Assembly: GCA_964470915.1 (NCBI GenBank)
Contig: CAYYEM010000076.1
Span: 1-5,437, forward strand
Source of the DNA: CAYPXN01 sp964470915
GTDB lineage: Bacteria > UBA10199 > JADFYH01
DNA: 5,437 bases
Direction: 5' to 3'
Shown here in pieces: positions 1 to 4,052 of this stretch. Numbering within the stretch: the first letter of the stretch is position 1; the number at the start of each line of letters is the position of its first letter. The notes beneath the pieces are model-generated. The model did not search any database, was not told the DNA's origin, and was given only the letters and a program-made list of their open reading frames with translations. A program made the translations under genes and the position numbers.

Positions 1-302
1 CCGTTCCAAACAACGATATCTAAATCAATAGTTCGTGGTGCACTCCGTTTGTCAAATCGAGGTCTGCCTAATTTTTCTTCAATACTGTGGAGGTGTTCTC
101 TGAGTTGGTCTTGGGAGAGTTTTGTTTCTAGTAAAAGAACTCCATTAATGTAGTCAGGATGGTCAGGGGCATCAACAGGCTTGGTTTTTTTAAATTGAGA
201 AGCCTGCAAAAGTTTAAATTCAGAAGAGAGTATTTTTTTTGCTTTAGCGATGTTTTCTTCGGGCTCGATATTGGAACCTAACCCAATGACGACTCGGTTC
301 AT
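1..302 (-). CDS. folK: 6-hydroxymethyl-7,8-dihydropterin pyrophosphokinase (HPPK), 3' end outside window
   Basis: HPPK transfers pyrophosphate from ATP to 6-hydroxymethyl-7,8-dihydropterin, the step of cytosolic folate synthesis just before condensation with p-aminobenzoate. I read 100 complete codons from the ATG at 302. The N-terminus has the family's GLGSN pterin/ATP motif (residues 7-11). Near the window edge is the signature PRTIDLDI (89-96); its Asp93 and Asp95 match the two Mg-binding aspartates of E. coli HPPK (Asp95 and Asp97). The basic stretch around Arg80-Arg86 fits the ATP-binding loop. The family is usually about 160 residues, so roughly 60 C-terminal residues lie beyond position 1. 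The ATG overlaps the folB stop as ATGA (299-302), which fixes the start and implies translational coupling. No strong Shine-Dalgarno sequence precedes it. Identification is secure; whether the missing end is fused to another folate enzyme cannot be seen. Confidence 0.96.
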   Translation of the reverse strand, partial: MNRVVIGLGSNIEPEENIAKAKKILSSEFKLLQASQFKKTKPVDAPDHPDYINGVLLLETKLSQDQLREHLHSIEEKLGRPRFDKRSAPRTIDLDIVVWN

Positions 303-652
303 GATTTTTTCTCTGCTTCACATTCAATGGAAACAGAGTCCGCAAATCTTAAGGCGCCAGGTTTATCAATTTCAACCTTTGCGTAAAGTACACGGGGATT
401 TTCCAGGATAATTTCCAATACTCTTTGTGCTAGTTTTTCGAGAAGAAAAAATTGGGAATTTTCTACTTCCGAAATAATATTTTTATTAATCTTTTTATAA
501 TCTACGGTATCTTCGATTTTGTCGCTACTCGCAGCTTTAGATCCATCAAATTTCATTTGAATATTGAGGATGAGGTCTTGTTTGTGCACACGTTCCCAAT
601 CAAAGATTCCAATGATGCTACGTAAACGTAAATTTTTGATTCGAATCATCAT
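299..652 (-). CDS. folB: Dihydroneopterin aldolase
   Basis: FolB cleaves 7,8-dihydroneopterin to 6-hydroxymethyl-7,8-dihydropterin and glycolaldehyde, supplying the substrate of FolK, the next gene. The 117-residue product has the usual family length. It shows the N-terminal strand and GIFDWER segment (15-21), with Glu20 matching the conserved Glu22 of the S. aureus enzyme. Tyr52 in VDYKKI, Glu72 in the pterin-anchoring helix and Lys97 in DKPGA match Tyr54, Glu74 and the catalytic Lys100. I chose the ATG at 652 although the frame stays open to 685. It overlaps the upstream reductase stop as ATGA, and GGAGGT lies 11 nt upstream at 664-669; the longer version would add an implausible N-terminus lying inside the reductase gene. 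A second ATG at 649 is possible, giving one residue fewer. The FolB assignment is much more likely than the related epimerase FolX because of the FolK neighbour, but the two are homologous and can be confused. Confidence 0.93.
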   Translation of the reverse strand: MMIRIKNLRLRSIIGIFDWERVHKQDLILNIQMKFDGSKAASSDKIEDTVDYKKINKNIISEVENSQFFLLEKLAQRVLEIILENPRVLYAKVEIDKPGALRFADSVSIECEAEKKS

Positions 653-1377
653 AATAGATGAAGACCTCCATCTAAAAATAAACATTGTCCAGTGATATAA
701 TCATTTTCCAACAGGAAAGAAGTAGCTTGTGTCACTTGCTTGAGGTTTCCTGTTTTTCGAAGTGGAATAGTTTGTGCTAACTTTTTTAAGTAGGTATCTG
801 TTTGACCTTGAGGTGGCAAAATAAGCCCCGGAGCAATAGCATTAACCCGAATCTGTGGGGCCAATTCAAGGGCTGCCATTTGAGTGAAATGAAGCAGAGT
901 TTTTTTACTCAATAAATAGGCAAAATATTGGGTTTGATTTTGAACAATTTTTGCATCCAGCAAATTGATGATATTTCCATTTTTACATTTTTTGGCAAAA
1001 GCTTGTGTGAGAAAAAAAGGGGCTTTCACATGAAGATCAAAGTTTTCATTAAAAATTTTAGAGGAAGTTTTAAGAAAATCATTTTTCTTAAATACTGAAG
1101 CATTGTTGATTAATAAATAAAGAGCGGGAAAATCTTTGAAACTTTGAGAAACTAATTTTTGTGTTTCATGTTCTTTTAAAAGGTTTGCGGAGTATAATTT
1201 GCACTTTCTTCCTAACTTTTTTATTTCAAGAACAGTTTGTTGAGCTTGGGTTCTGGATTTATGATAGTGCAAAGCAATGTCATAGCCTTTTTGGGCTAAA
1301 GCGATGGCAAGAGCTTTGCCAATACGTTGAGCACCGCCAGTTATGAGAGCTGCTTTATTGTGTTTCGTCTTTGTCAT
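649..1377 (-). CDS. folM: Pteridine reductase / FolM-like short-chain dehydrogenase
   Basis: This 242-residue protein is an NADPH-dependent short-chain dehydrogenase of the pteridine reductase (PTR1/FolM) subgroup. The Rossmann motif TGGAQRIG (13-20) has the arginine (Arg18) typical of PTR1 and FolM. HYHKS (37-41) resembles the HYHRS cofactor loop of Leishmania PTR1. NNAS is at 91-94. The active site reads Asp141, Tyr154, Lys158, with the same 13- and 4-residue spacing as PTR1 Asp181/Tyr194/Lys198; Asp replaces the Ser of ordinary family members. The ending TGQCLFLDGGLHLL closely follows E. coli FolM. E. coli FolM reduces dihydromonapterin and, weakly, dihydrofolate; which substrate is used here cannot be read from sequence. 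The position directly before folB and folK supports a pterin role. The start ATG overlaps the DUF309 stop (ATGA, 1374-1377) and has no clear Shine-Dalgarno, so translation is probably coupled. A general fatty-acid or sugar reductase is unlikely given these residues. Confidence 0.85.
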   Translation of the reverse strand: MTKTKHNKAALITGGAQRIGKALAIALAQKGYDIALHYHKSRTQAQQTVLEIKKLGRKCKLYSANLLKEHETQKLVSQSFKDFPALYLLINNASVFKKNDFLKTSSKIFNENFDLHVKAPFFLTQAFAKKCKNGNIINLLDAKIVQNQTQYFAYLLSKKTLLHFTQMAALELAPQIRVNAIAPGLILPPQGQTDTYLKKLAQTIPLRKTGNLKQVTQATSFLLENDYITGQCLFLDGGLHLL

Positions 1378-1853
1378 GAAGTTTGGAGTATGAAAACTTT
1401 GGGAATATTTCCTTCTTCAAGTGTTTTAATAAAATGATGCAGAGAAAAACCCATATAATGAGTGGCTACTACCTCTTCTGCTAAGGAAAGATCTAGTAGG
1501 ATTTTGCAGGCAGAATGAAGCAGTCTTTCAGCAGGTTTTTTTTCTTGGAGTGAGACTTTGAGCTGAATCGCTGAAAGTTGAATCATGGCCTTGAGAAATT
1601 TTCCTTCGAGTGTATCGTGGCCAGTTACATGCCACAACTCTTCCCACACTTCGTGAGCTTCGTAGTAAAATTCGTGATTAAATAAGTCGACGCCGTAAAG
1701 GTAAGCCTCGTTTTCTTTCCAATTTTCCTCACTTAATGGAATGAGTTCAAATTTTGGAATGTCTTTACGTTGCTCATCTTTAGGGCCTTTGCCTGGGATG
1801 TAACGATAGTCGGGGAGAGAAAGATGATTGAGATATCGTTTGGGGTTTAACAT
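1374..1853 (-). CDS. DUF309 family protein
   Basis: The 159-residue product belongs to DUF309, a small all-helical family of unknown biochemical function. The diagnostic core is residues 57-75: an F-N-H-x-x-x-Y-Y-E-A-H-E-V-W-E-E-L-W pattern, with His60, Glu65, His67, Glu68 and Trp70/Trp74 as the conserved positions. It is followed by a helix beginning FLKAMIQLSAIQLK (86-99), also typical. The N-terminal RYIPGKGP (17-24) resembles an extension I recall in several proteobacterial and planctomycete DUF309 proteins. There is no signal peptide or membrane segment, so it is probably cytosolic. Its ATG at 1853 directly abuts the TAA of the nucleotidyltransferase gene (TAAATG), and its stop overlaps the FolM-like gene, so it sits within a coupled chain. 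No good Shine-Dalgarno is visible, which fits translational reinitiation. The invariant His/Glu cluster could bind a metal or catalyse a reaction, but that is inference. Family membership is secure; function is unknown. Confidence 0.88.
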   Translation of the reverse strand: MLNPKRYLNHLSLPDYRYIPGKGPKDEQRKDIPKFELIPLSEENWKENEAYLYGVDLFNHEFYYEAHEVWEELWHVTGHDTLEGKFLKAMIQLSAIQLKVSLQEKKPAERLLHSACKILLDLSLAEEVVATHYMGFSLHHFIKTLEEGNIPKVFILQTS

Positions 1854-2315
1854 TTAGGATCGTTTTTTTACCTTTTTAAGGATTTCTAGATCTGCTTTGT
1901 CTTGAGCGCGACCTGCCGCTCGCTTGTTTTGAATCAATTGCCGAATACCAATATAATGAACTGAAGTAAAACCCAGTCGACCTTTCCTTTTTTCCTTCCA
2001 AACCTCTTTAAAATTACACCCGTCAATTTTATTAATGACATCAATTCGAACAGGTTCGTAACCCAATTGAATAATTAAACCTTCTTTTGCAAATTCTTCA
2101 GGGTTTAAATTGGTAATCGTGAATCCGAACTCTTGGAGAGCTTTCAATATTCTTTTGCCATTTTCAAAATTAGCTTCTACGTAGAGATCGAGATCTTTCG
2201 TGTAACGAGAGATGGCATGAAAAGCGACAGCAAAGGCACCCACAATACAGTATTTAACTTTGTGCTTGTTGAATAATTTTAAGAGATCCTCGAAGTCCTC
2301 TTGATTTCCTGCCAT
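1854..2315 (-). CDS. DUF6036/AbiEii-like nucleotidyltransferase, probable toxin-antitoxin component
   Basis: This 153-residue protein has the fold signature of a minimal nucleotidyltransferase. The core is GAFAVAFH (26-33) followed by RYTKDLDLYV (37-46), giving metal-binding Asp41 and Asp43. A third carboxylate, Asp92, sits in VRIDV, and a C-terminal helix carries NKRAAGRAQDKADLEIL (130-146). This pattern, with Gly-Ala in place of the classic Gly-Ser and the ending K-x-A-G-R-x-Q-D-x-x-D-L, is that of the DUF6036 and AbiEii-related families. These are often found beside a small gene and annotated as toxin-antitoxin parts; related toxins transfer nucleotides to tRNA or proteins. The ATG at 2315 has GAGG five nt upstream (2321-2324) and lies inside the preceding small gene. 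All three acidic residues are present, so it should be active. The substrate, and whether it acts as toxin, antitoxin or neither, cannot be told from this sequence. Confidence 0.85.
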   Translation of the reverse strand: MAGNQEDFEDLLKLFNKHKVKYCIVGAFAVAFHAISRYTKDLDLYVEANFENGKRILKALQEFGFTITNLNPEEFAKEGLIIQLGYEPVRIDVINKIDGCNFKEVWKEKRKGRLGFTSVHYIGIRQLIQNKRAAGRAQDKADLEILKKVKKRS

Positions 2316-2466
2316 GTTTGCCTCGGTGGATTTTGGAGTCTATTTCTCTCAGGTAAAGAAGTTCTGCAATGCGTTCAGAAGATGTTTTAGAAAGAGCTTC
2401 GGCAATAAAATCTTGAGTAACTTTCTTAAAACTACGGGTTTTCTTTAGCCAAAGTTTTTTTTTCAT
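2254..2466 (-). CDS. Small basic protein paired with the nucleotidyltransferase
   Basis: I do not recognise a named family with certainty. The 70-residue product is very basic. Its N-terminal half reads as a short strand (LWLKKTRSF), then a helix with the pattern A-L-S-K-T-S-S-E-R-I-A-E-L-L-Y-L-R-E (residues 24-41). This recalls, from memory, small proteins with an 'S-P-x-x-R-L-x-x-L-x-x-L' helix commonly encoded just before DUF6036 nucleotidyltransferases. The last 20 residues (51-70, Lys/Arg/Gly-rich) lie in a 62-nt overlap with the downstream gene in another frame, and may be poorly conserved. The ATG at 2466 is the only plausible start: an in-frame TAA lies shortly upstream and no other start codon intervenes. 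It lacks a Shine-Dalgarno, and the promoter's -10 box ends only 6 nt before it. An antitoxin or partner role is inference from position. A frameshift truncating a longer relative is possible. Confidence 0.65.
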   Translation of the reverse strand: MKKKLWLKKTRSFKKVTQDFIAEALSKTSSERIAELLYLREIDSKIHRGKHGRKSRGLRGSLKIIQQAQS

Positions 2467-2529
2467 GTGTCTACTATAGCATTTTTAATCAAAATTTGAA
2501 GGAAAATTACTTGTTGTTTTCATCCGAAC
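2467..2529 (-). other. Short intergenic spacer without visible terminator
   Basis: This 63-bp AT-rich spacer lies between the stop of the secreted-protein gene and the start of the small basic gene. Apart from the extended -10 site I see no GC-rich hairpin followed by a T-run on the minus strand. Transcripts from the CoA-transferase pair could therefore read through into the toxin-antitoxin-like and folate genes. Confidence 0.55.
2473..2481 (-). promoter_or_regulatory. Extended -10 promoter, probably giving a leaderless mRNA
   Basis: Read on the minus strand the site is TGCTATAGT: a TATAGT -10 box (one mismatch to TATAAT) preceded by the TGn extension. No good -35 hexamer lies 16-18 bp upstream, as expected for the extended -10 class. 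Only 6 nt separate the box from the ATG at 2466. Transcription starting about 7 nt after the box would begin at or next to the start codon. It would serve the whole chain from the small basic gene through folK. Confidence 0.5.
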
Positions 2530-2937
2530 TTAATTGCCTACCCAGTTTTTAGGATCATTGCATTTAGCAGAATTGATTCTCTTGGTGATCAGCGTTTTTT
2601 CATAATCAATACCAGTGCATTCTCCCAGTTTTCCGCCCCAATAGGCGCCTTCAGAGGAGAGTTCTTTAGTCCCTTTTTTTCCAAATTTTTGATATAGCTC
2701 AGCTTTAGAAGGGCTAAGGCATTTGTTGAAAGACTGTAGTGCTTGGTTTTTGCATTCTATTTCAGTAATTTGAAAGCATTGGCGAAAATACATTTTTTCA
2801 ACACACAGTGCTTTAGGTAATTCTTGATTCATGCCTTCTACCCATTTTTCTGCAAGTTTGTTTTCTTGGCTTTTGAGTGGAGCTGCCATTGAAAAAATAA
2901 GTAGTAGCATCATTCCAGAAAATATTTTTTTAGTCAC
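2530..2937 (-). CDS. Secreted six-cysteine protein of unknown function
   Basis: I do not recognise a named family. The 135-residue product begins with a clear signal peptide: MTKK, a hydrophobic stretch IFSGMMLLLIFSMAA (5-19), and a likely cleavage site around residues 19-23. There is no lipobox cysteine. The mature part holds six cysteines (45, 54, 62, 73, 107, 126) and none lie in the signal peptide, so three disulfides in the periplasm or outside the cell are likely. A glycine-rich YWGGKLGECTGIDYE segment (99-113) and a C-terminal KCNDPKNW look like the most conserved parts. The start is a GTG at 2937, chosen because AAGGAG lies 6 nt upstream and no better start is present. The gene follows the CoA-transferase stop by 14 nt and is probably co-transcribed with it, although a functional link is not obvious. 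There are no enzyme motifs; it may be a small binding or structural protein. Confidence 0.75.
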   Translation of the reverse strand: MTKKIFSGMMLLLIFSMAAPLKSQENKLAEKWVEGMNQELPKALCVEKMYFRQCFQITEIECKNQALQSFNKCLSPSKAELYQKFGKKGTKELSSEGAYWGGKLGECTGIDYEKTLITKRINSAKCNDPKNWVGN

Positions 2938-2943
2938 GGTAGT

Positions 2944-2949
2944 CTCCTT
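2944..2949 (-). promoter_or_regulatory. Ribosome binding site that fixes a GTG start
   Basis: On the minus strand this is AAGGAG, an almost full Shine-Dalgarno sequence, placed 6 nt before the GTG at 2937. It lies in the 14-nt gap after the CoA-transferase stop codon. It is the strongest such site in the window and supports the GTG start of the secreted protein. Confidence 0.8.
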
Positions 2950-2951
2950 GT

Positions 2952-3995
2952 TTATGTGTTAAGAGGGTTTCTTTTTGAATGATAATAGCTCAAATCTCTT
3001 TGTTTTGCTTCTGCTAAAAGTGAAGTTTTAAAATCTGGATGTACAATTTTTAACAATTCATAGGGTCTTTCTTCATCGGTGAGACCATAGAGATTTGCGA
3101 CTCCATATTCACTGACAACATATTGCACATAATGACGTGGAGTTGAAATGATGGAGCCNNNNNNNNNNNNNNNNNNNNNNNNNNNNNNNNNNNNNNNNNN
3201 NNNNNNNNNNNNNNNNNNNNNNNNNNNNNNNNNNNNNNNNNNNNNNNNNNNNNNNNNNAATTCAGAATGAACTCCAAAATTGTCTAGTTTACTTTCTGAA
3301 AGAATGCGTGCCACCTCATTGGGAATGGCACCAATGCCAAATTGCAAAGTATCACCAGAGCGAATCAAACCAGCTACATTTTCTGCGATTTTTTTTTCAA
3401 CTTCACTTAACTCAGGCGGGGGTACTTCTGCTACTGCTTGATCGCTTTCGATAAGTGCGCTGATTTCTGAAATATGAATTTTGTTCCCACCGAGTTCCGC
3501 TAAACCTTTTACTACTGGCATTTGAGGATTTACTTCGGCGATGGCAAGTTTGTTTGGATTTCGAGCAGCTTCAATAAAAGGAATATAAGCAGCTTCAGCA
3601 TCGATTCCGAAAGAAAGATATCCCGATTCATCCATTGCCGACAAAGTCGTCATGACGATACGAGCATCAAATTTTTTAGCGTAAGTTTCAAAAGCGTTGA
3701 AGGCAAGTGGGAGGTAAGCCACATTGGCACCCATTTCATTAAGCATTCTTTCAATGGGCCCATAATAACCGCTGAGCACTTTTACCTTGGGATTTGTGAA
3801 AATGGGGTAGGGGAAAGAACATAAACCGGTAAAAATTTCTAAATTTTCCCAGTCCTCCCGGTTGCTTAATGCATTCAGTAAAGTACGGGGTTGTCCACCA
3901 GCGATAGAGGTAGAGATTTTATCCTTTGCTTGGATGAGTTTTAGAAACTCATTGAGAGATTTCTTTTTAGATTCGTAAATTTCCTGAAAATTCAT
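2952..3995 (-). CDS. Acetyl-CoA hydrolase/CoA-transferase family protein (4-hydroxybutyrate CoA-transferase-like), interrupted by assembly gap
   Basis: The product belongs to the family of 4-hydroxybutyrate, butyrate, propionate and succinyl-CoA:acetate CoA-transferases, cytosolic enzymes that move CoA between carboxylic acids through a glutamyl-CoA intermediate. Residues 1-245 cover the N-terminal domain and the start of the second. GIGAIP (220-225) is the motif that lines the CoA site. HSE (243-245) matches the conserved H-T/S-E; its Glu245 corresponds to the catalytic Glu238 that I recall for the Clostridium aminobutyricum enzyme. After a run of N, the C-terminal part resumes with TPRHYVQYVVSEYGVANLYG and HPDF, typical of the family's end. 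Written through the Ns the protein is 347 residues, but relatives are about 430-440, so the true gene is longer. Acid specificity cannot be assigned; a hydrolase is also possible. The ATG at 3995 is preceded by only a weak AGG. It is the first gene of the minus-strand block and diverges from glpD. Confidence 0.88.
   Translation of the reverse strand: MNFQEIYESKKKSLNEFLKLIQAKDKISTSIAGGQPRTLLNALSNREDWENLEIFTGLCSFPYPIFTNPKVKVLSGYYGPIERMLNEMGANVAYLPLAFNAFETYAKKFDARIVMTTLSAMDESGYLSFGIDAEAAYIPFIEAARNPNKLAIAEVNPQMPVVKGLAELGGNKIHISEISALIESDQAVAEVPPPELSEVEKKIAENVAGLIRSGDTLQFGIGAIPNEVARILSESKLDNFGVHSEXXXXXXXXXXXXXXXXXXXXXXXXXXXXXXXXXXGSIISTPRHYVQYVVSEYGVANLYGLTDEERPYELLKIVHPDFKTSLLAEAKQRDLSYYHSKRNPLNT
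3159..3258. other. Assembly gap of exactly 100 N
   Basis: One hundred unresolved bases interrupt the CoA-transferase gene just after the codon for its catalytic glutamate. Exactly 100 N is a common placeholder for a gap of unknown size. The two flanks encode successive parts of the same family in the same orientation, so the join itself is credible. The apparently open frame across the Ns is accidental and should not be taken as a measured length. Confidence 0.97.
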
Positions 3996-4052
3996 GTTTT
4001 TTTTGAACCTATTGTCATTTCTTTTTAAATTTACTAGAGGCCTTAGCTACCT
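3996..4052. promoter_or_regulatory. Divergent intergenic region between the CoA-transferase gene and glpD
   Basis: These 57 bp must hold the start signals of both divergent genes. For glpD, a weak plus-strand promoter can be read as TTGAAC (4003-4008) and TTAAAT (4025-4030) with a 16-bp spacer, four of six matches in each box. AGAGG at 4036-4040 is a possible ribosome site 12 nt before the ATG. On the minus strand a TGACAAT-like -10 element is visible without a convincing -35. Individual boxes are uncertain; the role as a shared promoter region follows from gene layout. Confidence 0.4.
4034..4046. repeat. Imperfect palindrome in the glpD leader
   Basis: CTAGAGGCCTTAG is a palindrome of CTAAGGCCTTAG type with one extra G, centred on AGGCCT. 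It overlaps the presumed glpD ribosome site and lies about 10 nt downstream of the weak -10 box. It could be an operator half or a small hairpin, but such short palindromes also arise by chance. Confidence 0.3.

Noticed and set aside
653..685. Extra in-frame N-terminal residues for folB
   Set aside because: The extension lies inside the reductase gene, has no ribosome site of its own and does not resemble any FolB N-terminus; the ATG at 652 fits family length and the ATGA overlap.
1161..1346. Plus-strand open frame of 61 codons opposite the FolM-like gene
   Set aside because: It lies entirely antisense to a well-supported gene, has no clear ribosome site, and its translation shows no domain pattern.
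2490..2516. Possible AT-rich hairpin in the spacer before the small basic gene
   Set aside because: The AATTTT and AAATTTT arms do not pair as a stable stem and no T-run follows on the minus strand, so it is not a convincing terminator.
3050..3277. Minus-strand frame running through the gap
   Set aside because: It is a shadow of the CoA-transferase gene in another frame and is kept open only by the Ns.
3522..3824. Plus-strand open frame of 100 codons opposite the CoA-transferase gene
   Set aside because: It is antisense to strongly conserved CoA-transferase sequence, with no start signals and no recognisable protein features.
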